This document shows, one piece after another, positions 1 to 10,660 of a DNA stretch of 64,000 nt; position 1 is the stretch's first letter, and each line of letters starts with the position of its first letter. The position numbers and the translations under genes are program-made. The notes under the pieces were generated by a model. That model did no database searches. It worked only from the letters and a program-made list of their open reading frames with translations, and was not told the origin of the DNA. Source of the stretch: Shewanella morhuae (GTDB lineage Bacteria > Pseudomonadota > Gammaproteobacteria > Enterobacterales > Shewanellaceae); NCBI RefSeq assembly GCF_900156405.1, contig NZ_FTNN01000001.1, forward strand, positions 460,477 to 524,476, given 5' to 3'.

Positions 1-981
1 TTTAAGTCCGATAGTCCTTTAAATAGCCAATACACACAGTTTTACGAGCAGATGCGCGATCAGCAGTTGTCGGTCGATTTATCTGACAAAGGTGTATTGG
101 GTCTTGCCGATATGATGGTGCAGCAACTCTCCCCTGAAACCAGTAATTTTACGCCAGCCTCGGTATTACGCGACGATGGCGGCATGAAAATGCTCCATGA
201 TAAAGCGCTTAATTTACCAGTGCAAAGCACTACAGCTCCCACACTCAATATTGAACCCACGTCAGTGGTTAATGATGGCGTGCCTGCTGCTATCGCGCGT
301 CCTGTATTTGAACCTGATAGAGCCGTCGATGCCAATTCATCAATGGATATTGATACTCCCCATCGGTTATTGGCTATCGATACGCCAAAGCCAAATTGGA
401 GCGAGCAGGCACTTTCTGTCGTAGAACCTGTGATTAGTGGCCAAGTGTTGCCGACCACTGCGTTTAGAGAAACTCAAAAAATTGTCAGGTTTAGCAGTCG
501 AGAAGAGTTTTTAGCAACTTTATATCCCCACGCTGAAAAAGCCGCCAAAGCATTAGGCACTCAGCCAGAAGTATTGTTAGCTCAATCAGCACTAGAAACC
601 GGTTGGGGGCAAAAAATTGTTCGCGGCAATAACGGCGCGCCAAGTCATAACCTCTTTAACATTAAAGCCGATCGCCGCTGGTTGGGTGATAAAGCTAACG
701 TTAAGACCTTAGAGTTTGAACACGGTGTGGCTGTTCAACAAAAGGCGGACTTTCGAGTTTACAGTGATTTTGAACATAGCTTTAACGATTTTGTATCGTT
801 TATTGCTGAAGGCGATCGTTATCAAGGCGCGAAAAAAGTTGCCGCTTCACCAACCCAATTTATTCGTGCTCTGCAAGATGCAGGTTATGCCACAGACCCT
901 AAATATGCTGAAAAAGTCATAAAAGTGATGCAGTCCATCAGCGAAGAGCTGAAATCAATTTTGCCAGGAGAAGACAAATGA
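1..981 (+). CDS. flgJ: FlgJ peptidoglycan hydrolase / rod scaffold, 5'-truncated by window edge
   Basis: The reading frame is open from base 1, so the true start lies upstream. The 326 visible residues hold the end of the rod-binding N-terminal domain, a variable linker and a C-terminal glucosaminidase (GH73-type) domain from about base 480. The expected catalytic glutamate lies in the ALETGWG segment (Glu codon 595-597), and the later segment NLFNIKADRRW is also typical. FlgJ acts in the periplasm, scaffolding rod assembly and cutting a hole in peptidoglycan for it. It is followed 40 bases later by flgK, the standard order flgJ-flgK-flgL. ATG codons inside the frame (the first at 52) are not the start. 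The identification is firm; only the N terminus is unseen. Confidence 0.95.
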   Translation, partial: FKSDSPLNSQYTQFYEQMRDQQLSVDLSDKGVLGLADMMVQQLSPETSNFTPASVLRDDGGMKMLHDKALNLPVQSTTAPTLNIEPTSVVNDGVPAAIARPVFEPDRAVDANSSMDIDTPHRLLAIDTPKPNWSEQALSVVEPVISGQVLPTTAFRETQKIVRFSSREEFLATLYPHAEKAAKALGTQPEVLLAQSALETGWGQKIVRGNNGAPSHNLFNIKADRRWLGDKANVKTLEFEHGVAVQQKADFRVYSDFEHSFNDFVSFIAEGDRYQGAKKVAASPTQFIRALQDAGYATDPKYAEKVIKVMQSISEELKSILPGEDK

Positions 982-1021
982 TGAAGCTTACAACCCTGTT
1001 TGTTCATAGGAGTATCAACTA

Positions 1022-2947
1022 ATGGCCGTTGATTTACTTAATATTGCGCGAACTGGTGTGCTTGCCTCCCAGTCACAACTTGGCGTCACCAGTAATAATA
1101 TTACCAATGCCAATACGGCTGGTTATCACAGACAGGTGGCAACTCAATCGACGTTAGAATCGCAGCGTTTGGGCGGTAGCTTTTACGGTACTGGCACTTA
1201 CGTTAATGACGTTAAACGTATTTATAACGACTACGCCGCGCGCGAGTTGCGTATTGGTCAAACCACCTTAAGTGCGGCAGAAGCCAGCTACGGTAAATTA
1301 AGTGAACTAGATCAGCTATTCTCACAGATTGGTAAAATTGTGCCGCAAAGCTTAAATGATTTGTTCGCTGGGCTAAATAGTATTGCTGATTTACCTGCTG
1401 ATATAGGCATTCGTAACTCGGCTTTAACTAATGCACAGCAACTCGCTAGTAGCCTTAACCAAATGCAATCACATTTGAATGGCCAACTTAATCAGACTAA
1501 CGATCAAATCGTTGGTATGACTAAGCGCATTAACGAGATAGGTACTGAACTGGCGAACTTAAATCTAGAGTTAATGAAATCGCCAAATCAAGATGCACAA
1601 CTGCTTGATAAACAAGATGCACTGGTTCAAGAGTTAAGCCAGTACGCCCAAGTCAACGTGATCCCATTAGAAAATGGCGCAAAGAGTGTCATACTCGGTG
1701 GCTCGGTGATGTTAGTTTCTGGTGAGATTGCCATGAGTATGGGGACTCAAGCGGGTAACCCATTTCCCAAAGAGTTACAGCTTAACTCAAGTATTGGTTC
1801 GCAAAGCGTCACAGTCGATCCGAGTAAACTGGGTGGGCAGCTTGGTGCCATATTTGATTATCGCGAACAAACGTTAATTCCTGCCAGCCACGAACTCGAC
1901 CAATTAGCCCTAGGTATCGCAGATAACTTTAATAAAATGCAAGCACAAGGCATCGACCTTAATGGGCAAGTAGGATCTAATATCTTTAAAGATATCAACG
2001 ATCCTACAATGTCGTTAGGGCGTGTAGCGGGTTTATCGGGTAATACGGGCACCGCAACCTTAGGTGTCACTATTGATGGCACGAGTCTATTGACCGGCGG
2101 CGCCTATGAATTGTCATTTACTGCACCAGCAAGCTACACGTTAATTGATACACAAACGGGCAACGCTACACCACTGACCTTGTCTGGCTCAACGTTATCT
2201 GGCGGTTCTGGATTTTCAATTGATATTAAAGCGGGCGCTATGGCGTCAGGGGATCGTTTTGCCATCCGTCCTACCGCTGGGGCATCAAACGGCATTGAAG
2301 TGGTAATGAAAGATCCTAAAGGTATTGCCGCAGCATCGCCAAAAATAACCGCAGATGCAGCTAACTCGGGTAATACCCAAGTGAAGCTGACTCAAATTAA
2401 TAATCGCAGTGCCGCAAATTTCCCTGTAACGGGCAGTGAGTTGACGATAAAGCTCGATACCACAGTTGTGCCTCCAACCTATGAAGCATTCGACGCCGCG
2501 GGAACATCCCTTGGGGCTGCAGCCCCTTATACGCCCCCGAGTATTAGCGCTTTTGGTTTTACCTTTGAAGTTGACAGCAAAGCGGCTGCAGGCAATGACA
2601 GATTTACCTTCGATTTATCCTTCGCAGAGGGGGATAACTCTAATGCTGTCGCTATGGCTAAGTTGAGCGAAAGTAAGCTGATGAATGGGGGAAAGTCGAC
2701 CTTAGCGGACGTGTTCGAGAACACTAAGCTCGAGGTAGGCAGTAAAACGAAAGCGGCCAAAGTGCGTACAGGTTCGGCAGAGGCGGTGTATCAACAAGCT
2801 TATGCGCGCGTAGAGAGTGAGTCGGGCGTGAACTTAGATGAAGAAGCGGCAAATTTAATGCGTTTTCAGCAAGCCTATCAAGCCTCTGCGCGGATCATGA
2901 CGACTGCACAGCAGATTTTTGACACCTTATTATCCTCAGTGCGTTAG
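1022..2947 (+). CDS. flgK: FlgK, hook-filament junction protein 1
   Basis: This 641-residue secreted axial protein joins hook to filament. The N-terminal D0 segment contains the flagellar rod/hook signature SNNITNANTAGYHRQ (residues ~24-38). The C-terminal D0 helix, ending in NLMRFQQAYQASARI and AQQIFDTLL, is the usual FlgK tail. The centre is a variable beta-rich domain. The ATG at 1022 follows an AGGAG ribosome site at about 1009-1013. There is no signal peptide, as expected for a type III flagellar export substrate. It sits 40 bases after flgJ and 11 bases before flgL, so the three are probably cotranscribed. The length is slightly above the 550-residue enterobacterial form, as in other polar-flagellum bacteria. 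Confidence 0.97.
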   Translation: MAVDLLNIARTGVLASQSQLGVTSNNITNANTAGYHRQVATQSTLESQRLGGSFYGTGTYVNDVKRIYNDYAARELRIGQTTLSAAEASYGKLSELDQLFSQIGKIVPQSLNDLFAGLNSIADLPADIGIRNSALTNAQQLASSLNQMQSHLNGQLNQTNDQIVGMTKRINEIGTELANLNLELMKSPNQDAQLLDKQDALVQELSQYAQVNVIPLENGAKSVILGGSVMLVSGEIAMSMGTQAGNPFPKELQLNSSIGSQSVTVDPSKLGGQLGAIFDYREQTLIPASHELDQLALGIADNFNKMQAQGIDLNGQVGSNIFKDINDPTMSLGRVAGLSGNTGTATLGVTIDGTSLLTGGAYELSFTAPASYTLIDTQTGNATPLTLSGSTLSGGSGFSIDIKAGAMASGDRFAIRPTAGASNGIEVVMKDPKGIAAASPKITADAANSGNTQVKLTQINNRSAANFPVTGSELTIKLDTTVVPPTYEAFDAAGTSLGAAAPYTPPSISAFGFTFEVDSKAAAGNDRFTFDLSFAEGDNSNAVAMAKLSESKLMNGGKSTLADVFENTKLEVGSKTKAAKVRTGSAEAVYQQAYARVESESGVNLDEEAANLMRFQQAYQASARIMTTAQQIFDTLLSSVR

Positions 2948-2958
2948 GAGATTTAACT

Positions 2959-4170
2959 ATGCGATTATCATCCGCGCAGCTCTTTAATCAAAGCATTACC
3001 AGTGTGCTGCAAAAGCAAACAGCGACCAGCAAAATTATTGAACAAATGGACAGTGGTAAGAAAGTGAATACTGCTGGTGATGATCCTGTGGCGTCACAGG
3101 GTATTGATAATCTGAATCAGAAAAATGCACTCGTCGATCAGTTTATGAAGAATATCGATTATGCGACGAATCGATTAGCCGTGACTGAAAGCAAGCTAGG
3201 CAGTGCTGAAAATTTAACGGCATCGATTCGTGAACAAGTATTAAGGGCGGTAAACGGCACATTAGCAGAATCAGAGCGGCAAATGATTGCCTATGAAATG
3301 AAAGGAAGCTTAGAAGAGCTCCTTTCCATTGCCAATACGAAAGATGAATCTGGCAATTATATGTTCTCAGGGTTCAGTACTAATAAAGAACCTTTCGCTT
3401 TTGATAACTCTACACCTGCCAAAATTGTCTATAGCGGCGATTCTGGCGTGAAAAATAGCATAGTACAGACAGGCGTTGCGTTAGGAACCAATGTCCCTGG
3501 CGATAGTGCATTTATGAACGCACCTAATGGACTTGGCGATTATAGCGTCAATTATTTGGCCAGCCAGCAGGGAGAGTTTAGCGTTAAAACAGCAAAAGTT
3601 GCTGATGCCGCAACTTATGTGCCTGATACATATGTATTTAACTTTACTGATGACGGTGCTGGTGGCACTAATTTACAAGTACTCGATTCTGCCAATAATC
3701 CTGTTGCTAACGTGGCTAATTTTGATGCAACCAATCCCGTTAGTTTTAATGGGATAGAAGTGAGAATTGATGGGAAACCTAGCGCTGGCGATAGTTTCAT
3801 CATGGAACCACAGGCAGAAGTCAGCGTTTTTGACACGATAAGTCGTGCTATCGCATTAATTGAAGATCCTAATTCGGCTAATACGCCACAAGGGCGAGCT
3901 CAGTTGGCACAGATATTGAATAACATCGGTAGTGGTGTCAATCAAATTAGTTCTGCCAGAAGTGTGGCAGGGAATAATTTGAAAATTGTCGAAAGTTACA
4001 CTGAGGTTCATATCGAAGAAAAAGTGGTGAATACATCAGCACTATCACTCTTAGAGGACCTCGATTACGCATCAGCGATTACGGAATTTGAAAAGCAACA
4101 GCTTGCATTGAACGCGGTCTCCAGTGTGTTTAGTAAAGTGGGTTCTGTTTCCCTGTTTGATTATATTTAA
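2959..4170 (+). CDS. flgL: FlgL, hook-filament junction protein 3
   Basis: The 403-residue protein has flagellin-like ends. The N-terminal coiled coil includes the motif GDDPVASQGIDNL (residues ~40-52), which parallels the flagellin segment [13 protein letters not shown]. The C-terminal helix ends in NAVSSVFSKVGSVSLFDYI. FlgL sits between FlgK and the filament and is exported through the flagellar type III apparatus. The ATG at 2959 has the ribosome site AGGAG at about 2947-2951, 11 bases after the flgK stop. Its 3' end is followed by about 100 bases of non-coding DNA before the first flagellin gene, which has its own control region. Confidence 0.96.
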   Translation: MRLSSAQLFNQSITSVLQKQTATSKIIEQMDSGKKVNTAGDDPVASQGIDNLNQKNALVDQFMKNIDYATNRLAVTESKLGSAENLTASIREQVLRAVNGTLAESERQMIAYEMKGSLEELLSIANTKDESGNYMFSGFSTNKEPFAFDNSTPAKIVYSGDSGVKNSIVQTGVALGTNVPGDSAFMNAPNGLGDYSVNYLASQQGEFSVKTAKVADAATYVPDTYVFNFTDDGAGGTNLQVLDSANNPVANVANFDATNPVSFNGIEVRIDGKPSAGDSFIMEPQAEVSVFDTISRAIALIEDPNSANTPQGRAQLAQILNNIGSGVNQISSARSVAGNNLKIVESYTEVHIEEKVVNTSALSLLEDLDYASAITEFEKQQLALNAVSSVFSKVGSVSLFDYI

Positions 4171-4218
4171 GCGTATTTTTCTGGTAATAACGCCAAGAAA
4201 TTTATAAGTAGTTTCAAG

Positions 4219-5096
<878 letters not shown>

Positions 5097-5202
5097 CCTG
5101 TTACTGTGAGCTGATTATGACTGCTTTTTTGCCTGCTTTTTCTGCTTTTTTTGTAGAAAGTGGGCAAAGTTTTTATAAATAAAAAATTTTTTAAAATAAT
5201 CC

Positions 5203-5229
5203 TAAAGATAAAAAAGCTGCGGCCGTTAA
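5203..5229 (+). promoter_or_regulatory. sigma-28 (FliA) promoter of flaB
   Basis: TAAA at 5203-5206, a 15-base spacer and GCCGTTAA at 5222-5229 match the FliA consensus TAAA-N15-GCCGATAA with one mismatch. It lies 79 bases upstream of the flaB ATG, and fliA itself is at 30932 in this window. Transcription probably starts around 5236-5240. Confidence 0.85.
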
Positions 5230-5253
5230 ATATACTGTAACCAATTAGACCCG

Positions 5254-6127
<874 letters not shown>

Positions 6128-6156
6128 TGGTCAACATTAATCTTTAAAAGAGTGAT

Positions 6157-6189
6157 AAGGGAGGTTCGGTAACGGATCTCCCTTTGTTA
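6157..6189 (+). terminator. terminator after flaB
   Basis: AAGGGAGGTTCG (6157-6168) pairs with CGGATCTCCCTT (6173-6184) across a GTAA tetraloop, with two G-U pairs. The hairpin is followed only by a short T-containing run (TTGTTACATT), so termination may be partial. Confidence 0.7.
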
Positions 6190-6272
6190 CATTAAAGATA
6201 GATTAAGTTTATCGTGCATTTGCTTTGTTATGAAATAAAAGAACAAATGCTATTTGCCGTGAGGATATCGCT

Positions 6273-6656
6273 ATGGACATCAGTGTAGCTAGTTCACCTA
6301 CCCTAATGCACAATAAAGTAGATTTAGTAAACGTGTCACTAAAACCTGCAGCGCCATTTGCTGATCCCAAAGAAAGTACTGTTACACTTAAGGACGAACA
6401 ACGAACCGAAAAAACAACGACTGATAAACCTAACCCAAATAAGCTTGATGAGGTTGCAGCAGAGCTTTCTAATATGATGTCTATGATGCGTAAGGGATTA
6501 GCATTTAAAGTTGATGAACATTCAGGCCAAGCGGTTGTGAGTGTGTTAGATAGAGACACGGGTGATGTGATTAGGCAAATGCCCAGCGAAGAAGCATTAG
6601 CATTGGCTGAAAAACTGTCAGAAGTGACAGGGGTTTTGATGAAAACAGAGGCATAA
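6273..6656 (+). CDS. flaG: FlaG family flagellar protein
   Basis: This is a 127-residue FlaG-domain protein. The N-terminal half is variable and polar. The conserved C-terminal half contains LAFKVDEHSGQAVVSVLDR and DTGDVIRQMPSEEALALAE, the standard FlaG signature. FlaG is associated with control of polar filament length and is encoded between flagellin and fliD in vibrios and Shewanella, exactly as here. The ATG at 6273 follows GTGAGGA at about 6259-6265. The function is less well defined than for its neighbours. Confidence 0.92.
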   Translation: MDISVASSPTLMHNKVDLVNVSLKPAAPFADPKESTVTLKDEQRTEKTTTDKPNPNKLDEVAAELSNMMSMMRKGLAFKVDEHSGQAVVSVLDRDTGDVIRQMPSEEALALAEKLSEVTGVLMKTEA

Positions 6657-6702
6657 AACACATGCTTGCTAATAGTATATAGTTGATGAGTGAGAGGTTT
6701 GT

Positions 6703-8073
6703 ATGGCATTAACAGCGACAGGTATCGGCTCAGGTTTGGACATTTCTAATATTGTCAAAGTATTAGTTGATGCCGAAAAAATGCCTAAAGAAGCGATGTT
6801 TAATAAGTCGGAAGACAGTATAAAAGCGAAAGTTTCTGCAATGGGAACCTTAAAAAGCGAACTGTCTAAATTTCAGGATGCCTTAAAAAAATTACAAACT
6901 GGCGATGCATTAAATCAACGTAAAATATCTGTTAGTAACCCAACGTATTTATCAGCAACTTCAGATAAAACAGCTCAAGCGGGCAGCTATAACATTAAAG
7001 TTGAGCAACTTGCCACTAATCATAAAGTAGCAGGGACCAATACCACTTCGCCGGCTTCACCAGCTGGCGAGGGAAGTCTAGATTTCGGTATTAATGGTAA
7101 AAATTTCTCAGTCGATGTATCAGCAACAGACTCACTTGCTAGTATTGCAAAAAAAGTAAATGAAGCTTCAGATAATGTAGGTGTGACAGCGACGGTTATC
7201 ACAAGTGATGCAGGGAGTCGCTTAGTTTTTAGCTCAAATAAATCCGGTGAAGATAATCAGATCAGTATAACTGCGAACGATACCGCAGGTACTGGGCTTA
7301 CCGATATGTTTGGCACCGGAAACACTACCACGCTGCAAGATGCTAAAAATGCAATTGTTTATATTGATAATCAAAAAGTCACTTCACAAAGCAATGATAT
7401 TAAAAATGCGATTACGGGTGTCACACTGAGTTTAACCGATGCCGATATCGCTAAAACGACCACGCTAAAAATTACCCAAGATAATGATGCGGTTAAAACT
7501 AATGTTAAAGCATTTGTGGATGCTTATAATAGCTTGGTGACAGCAGTTGATAAAATGTCGTCGTATGACCCTGACAAAAAAACGGCGGCGGCATTGCAAG
7601 GCGACTCAATGATTCGGTCTATAGAATCACAATTGCGTGGTATATCAAGTGAGCGAGTACCAACCGAAAGTGGTGGGACAATAGCTTTATATGATATTGG
7701 TATTAAAACTGATAGATATGGTAAATTATCAGTAGACGATACCAAGCTTGATAAAGTGCTTTCGGAAGACATGTCCAGTGTTGAAGCCTTGTTTTCTACG
7801 CCTAATAAAGGGCTTGCAAATCGATTTAATGATGTTGCTGATAGCTATGTTAAATCTCGGGGACTGATCGCGGATCGTCAAACGAGTTATACCACTCAGC
7901 AAAAACAATTGAGTGATCAAAGAGTCGCTTTCACACTCAAAATGGATCAGCTAACTGCTCGCTTATCAAAACAGTTTAATAAAATGGACTTGGTGGTTGG
8001 GCAACTTAATCAACAGGGGGCTGGTTTAATGGATCGTTTAAATTCGTTGCCAGGAGCTGTCAGAAAGCGTTAA
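6703..8073 (+). CDS. fliD: FliD, filament cap protein
   Basis: The 456-residue cap protein has the FliD N-terminal domain (IGSGLDISNIVKVLVDAEK, residues ~7-25, then a coiled-coil stretch) and the FliD C-terminal domain from about residue 230 (TQDNDAVKTNVKAFVDAYN). A terminal helical region ends KMDLVVGQLNQQGAGLMDRL. FliD caps the growing filament and folds incoming flagellin. The ATG at 6703 is preceded by GAGAGG (6690-6695). The downstream genes fliT-like and fliS follow at 23 and 6 bases, making an export-chaperone operon. Confidence 0.96.
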   Translation: MALTATGIGSGLDISNIVKVLVDAEKMPKEAMFNKSEDSIKAKVSAMGTLKSELSKFQDALKKLQTGDALNQRKISVSNPTYLSATSDKTAQAGSYNIKVEQLATNHKVAGTNTTSPASPAGEGSLDFGINGKNFSVDVSATDSLASIAKKVNEASDNVGVTATVITSDAGSRLVFSSNKSGEDNQISITANDTAGTGLTDMFGTGNTTTLQDAKNAIVYIDNQKVTSQSNDIKNAITGVTLSLTDADIAKTTTLKITQDNDAVKTNVKAFVDAYNSLVTAVDKMSSYDPDKKTAAALQGDSMIRSIESQLRGISSERVPTESGGTIALYDIGIKTDRYGKLSVDDTKLDKVLSEDMSSVEALFSTPNKGLANRFNDVADSYVKSRGLIADRQTSYTTQQKQLSDQRVAFTLKMDQLTARLSKQFNKMDLVVGQLNQQGAGLMDRLNSLPGAVRKR

Positions 8074-8096
8074 TTTGATATCAGCGAAGGTATACA

Positions 8097-8417
8097 ATGA
8101 AACAACTTGATGAGCTTAATATTGAATTGAGTGAGGTTTTGAGCATATTAATTAAAACCCCTGCAGAAGAACTACAATCTGACGATCTGGTGTCAAACTT
8201 GCTTAGCTTGGTCGGTGAGCGTCAAGTTTTAGTCAGTCTACTACTTAGTGATGACAAAATGGATGATGCTGATTACCTCCAACATCAGCTCGATTTAACC
8301 AAGACGTTTACAATTCAATCGAATGTTATCATGGCAGATAGACAAGCATTGCTGCATGTTAGCAGTAAAAATAAGCGCCAAATTAATGTTTACGAAACAA
8401 TAGATTCAAATAGGTAG
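8097..8417 (+). CDS. FliT-like flagellar export chaperone (divergent)
   Basis: This is a 106-residue, acidic, entirely alpha-helical protein with no membrane segment. It lies between fliD and fliS with short gaps, which is where the FliD chaperone FliT is encoded. Sequence similarity to enterobacterial FliT is weak by eye; the assignment rests on position, size and helical character. Its likely job is to bind FliD before export. In Shewanella and Vibrio this slot is often annotated as a hypothetical flagellar protein (FlaI type). The start ATG at 8097 has only a modest ribosome site (GAAGG at about 8086-8090). Confidence 0.65.
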   Translation: MKQLDELNIELSEVLSILIKTPAEELQSDDLVSNLLSLVGERQVLVSLLLSDDKMDDADYLQHQLDLTKTFTIQSNVIMADRQALLHVSSKNKRQINVYETIDSNR

Positions 8418-8423
8418 GTGTTT

Positions 8424-8834
8424 ATGCGAGGGTCATTACAGTCGTATCGTAAGGTATCATTAGAAAGTGAAATTACAGTCGCTTCACCACATCGAATTAT
8501 ACAGTTAATGTTCGCTGGAGCATTGCAGCGTCTTGCTCAAAGTCGCCTTGCAATCGAGCAGCGCGATTTATCAAATAAAGGGATTTATATAGGTAAAGCT
8601 ATAGGTATTATCAACGGCTTAAACAATAGCTTAGATATGGATACCGGTGGTCAGATAGCTCGAAATTTGAGCGACCTTTACGATTTTATGTTGCGAAAAA
8701 TATCTGAAGCTAATCTTAATAATGATGTTCAAGCTATCGATGACGTGTGTGATATTTTACGTAATATAAAAGAAGGATGGGATGCTATCCCTGCTGATAA
8801 ACATCATATGTCAGCTCATACAGAAACGAATTAA
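8424..8834 (+). CDS. fliS: FliS, flagellin export chaperone
   Basis: The 136-residue protein has the FliS N terminus (MRGSLQSYRKVSLESEI) and the conserved segment ASPHRIIQLMFAGALQRLAQ (residues ~20-39), followed by helices with GIINGLNNSLDMDTGGQIA and LYDFMLRKI. FliS binds the C-terminal D0 helix of flagellin in the cytoplasm and prevents early polymerisation. The ATG at 8424 is preferred to the in-frame GTG at 8418 because TAGGTAGG lies five bases upstream and the family begins close to this methionine. It is the last gene of the fliD group and is followed by a clear terminator. Confidence 0.95.
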   Translation: MRGSLQSYRKVSLESEITVASPHRIIQLMFAGALQRLAQSRLAIEQRDLSNKGIYIGKAIGIINGLNNSLDMDTGGQIARNLSDLYDFMLRKISEANLNNDVQAIDDVCDILRNIKEGWDAIPADKHHMSAHTETN

Positions 8835-8854
8835 CGATTAGTTATAGCTTCATG

Positions 8855-8880
8855 AAGACGCAATTAGTGCGTCTTTTTAT
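8855..8880 (+). terminator. Rho-independent terminator after fliS
   Basis: AAGACGCA (8855-8862) and TGCGTCTT (8868-8875) form a perfect 8-bp stem with a 5-base loop, followed by a T-rich stretch. It closes the flaG-fliD-fliT-fliS transcription unit. The remaining ~240 bases up to flrA carry no sigma-54 signature, consistent with flrA being at the top of the hierarchy. Confidence 0.88.
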
Positions 8881-9117
8881 TGTCCATCGTCAATTTGTTG
8901 ACCAAAGTGACTGTGACCTTGTCTTAAATGTACTAAAATCAATTCAGTTTGGCATAATCCTCATCAGAGGCTTGCTTCTCGTCTGCTGATAATACAATAT
9001 TCATGTAGTCGTGATTGTGGAACAGATTTTTTACATTGAATTTGTTAAGCTTTTACAGCAACTAACCATAAATAATTAATGCGAATTAATAAATATTAGC
9101 GTTTTACGGTCTACTGA

Positions 9118-10551
9118 ATGATGCAAACAGATCAACGAATTTTACTTGTCGGACCACCATCAGAGCGACTTAGTCGCCTATGTAGTATTTTAGATTTTTT
9201 AGGTGAGCAGGTTGAGCAAATTGTCGTAGAAAATTTAAGTACAAGTCTCAACGATACTCGTTTTCGTGCTTTAGTTATTTTAGCTGATGCGATAGAACCA
9301 GAAGCGTTGAAAGAGACTGCTATCCAATATCCGTGGCAGCCCATATTGTTACTTGGGAGCGCGGGAGAACTACAGGTCTCTAATATTCTTGGGTGTATTG
9401 AAGAGCCACTAAATTATCCTCAGCTGACCGAATTGTTGCATTTCTGCCAGGTTTTTGGCCAAGTTAAACGCCCCCAAGTACCGACTAGTGCGAATCAAAC
9501 TAAGTTATTTCGAAGCTTAGTTGGTCGTAGTGATGGCATTGCTAATGTAAGGCACTTGATTAATCAAGTCGCGACCTCCGAGGCAACTGTGCTTGTACTG
9601 GGGCAATCAGGTACGGGTAAGGAAGTCGTAGCCCGTAATATCCATTATTTGTCCGAACGCCGCGATGGACCGTTTATTCCTATTAACTGCGGCGCTATAC
9701 CGCCAGAGTTATTAGAAAGTGAACTTTTTGGCCATGAAAAGGGCTCTTTTACTGGGGCAATATCTTCGCGTAAAGGCCGTTTTGAACTAGCAGAAGGCGG
9801 TACACTGTTTCTTGATGAAATTGGTGATATGCCTTTACAGATGCAAGTTAAATTGCTTCGTGTGCTACAAGAGCGAGTATTTGAACGTGTTGGTGGCTCA
9901 AAGACCATTAATGCGGATGTGCGTGTCGTAGCGGCAACCCATAGAGATTTAGAAACCATGATCAGCGTTAGTGAGTTTCGAGAGGATCTTTACTACCGCC
10001 TTAACGTATTTCCGATTGAAATGCCAGCCTTATGTGAGCGTAAGGATGACGTGCCTTTGTTATTACAAGAGTTGGTTAGCCGAGTCTATAACGAAGGTCG
10101 CGGTAAAGTACGTTTTACGCAGCGCGCGATTGAATCACTGAAAGAACACGCTTGGTCTGGTAACGTACGTGAGTTATCAAATTTAGTTGAACGGCTGACG
10201 ATTTTGTATCCGGGCGGACTGGTGGATGTTAATGATTTACCCGTTAAGTATCGCCATATTGATGTGCCAGAATTTTGTGTGGAGATGAGTGAAGAACAAC
10301 AAGAACGTGATGTTTTTGCTTCTATTTTTAGTGATGAGGAGCCAGTAGACATCCCTGAAACGCGTTTCCCAAGTGAATTACCCCCTGAAGGTGTAAACCT
10401 TAAAGATTTATTAGCCGAGCTTGAAATCGACATGATACGTCAGGCGCTAGAGCTGCAAGATAACGTCGTGGCTCGTGCCGCAGAAATGCTCGGAATACGT
10501 CGTACAACTTTAGTTGAGAAAATGCGTAAGTATGGTATGACGAAAGATTAA
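9118..10551 (+). CDS. flrA: FlrA, sigma-54-dependent master flagellar activator (FleQ family)
   Basis: This 477-residue enhancer-binding protein has three parts. The N-terminal receiver-like domain (~1-120) lacks a clear phosphorylatable aspartate, as in FleQ. The central AAA+ domain has Walker A GQSGTGKE (~160-167), a GSFTGA loop in place of the usual GAFTGA, and Walker B GGTLFLDEIGDM. The C-terminal Fis-type helix-turn-helix ends RRTTLVEKMRKYGM. With sigma-54 it switches on the class II flagellar genes; FlhG (30058) normally restrains it and c-di-GMP modulates it in this family. Two adjacent ATGs begin the frame (9118, 9121), with no strong ribosome site visible. It is followed by flrBC, whose promoter carries a sigma-54 signature. 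Confidence 0.95.
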   Translation: MMQTDQRILLVGPPSERLSRLCSILDFLGEQVEQIVVENLSTSLNDTRFRALVILADAIEPEALKETAIQYPWQPILLLGSAGELQVSNILGCIEEPLNYPQLTELLHFCQVFGQVKRPQVPTSANQTKLFRSLVGRSDGIANVRHLINQVATSEATVLVLGQSGTGKEVVARNIHYLSERRDGPFIPINCGAIPPELLESELFGHEKGSFTGAISSRKGRFELAEGGTLFLDEIGDMPLQMQVKLLRVLQERVFERVGGSKTINADVRVVAATHRDLETMISVSEFREDLYYRLNVFPIEMPALCERKDDVPLLLQELVSRVYNEGRGKVRFTQRAIESLKEHAWSGNVRELSNLVERLTILYPGGLVDVNDLPVKYRHIDVPEFCVEMSEEQQERDVFASIFSDEEPVDIPETRFPSELPPEGVNLKDLLAELEIDMIRQALELQDNVVARAAEMLGIRRTTLVEKMRKYGMTKD

Positions 10552-10604
10552 CCTTCTATTTCATTGTTATTTAAATAGTTTCACCCTCTAGATTTTAATG
10601 TCTA

Positions 10605-10625
10605 ATTTGGCATAGATTCTGCATT
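10605..10625 (+). promoter_or_regulatory. sigma-54 promoter of flrBC
   Basis: TTTGGCA (10606-10612) and TGCATT (10620-10625) place GG at 10609-10610 and GC at 10621-10622, exactly ten bases apart. The predicted start point is near 10634. This is the expected FlrA-dependent promoter of the flrBC pair. Confidence 0.85.
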
Positions 10626-10657
10626 CACTCCGTCATAAGCAATTTTTTGACGGAGTG
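10626..10657. repeat. 10-bp perfect inverted repeat spanning the flrB start region
   Basis: CACTCCGTCA (10626-10635) is the exact reverse complement of TGACGGAGTG (10648-10657), with a 12-base spacer. The right arm contains the flrB ribosome site GGAG (10652-10655), three bases from the ATG region. The left arm covers the predicted transcription start. It could act as an operator or as a ribosome-site-masking hairpin if transcription begins further upstream. Confidence 0.7.
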
Positions 10658-10660
10658 ACT

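Noticed and set aside
5097..5202. terminator between flaA and flaB
   Set aside because: The stretch is T-rich but no stem of useful length precedes the T run.
6209..6709. 166-codon open frame on the minus strand opposite flaG
   Set aside because: It is antisense to a well-conserved FlaG gene, has a Ser/Leu-rich low-complexity product, no family motif and no ribosome site; it is a shadow of the coding strand.
8937..9010. sigma-54 site before flrA
   Set aside because: A TTTGGCA-like -24 element is present near 8948 but no GC sits at the required ten-base distance.
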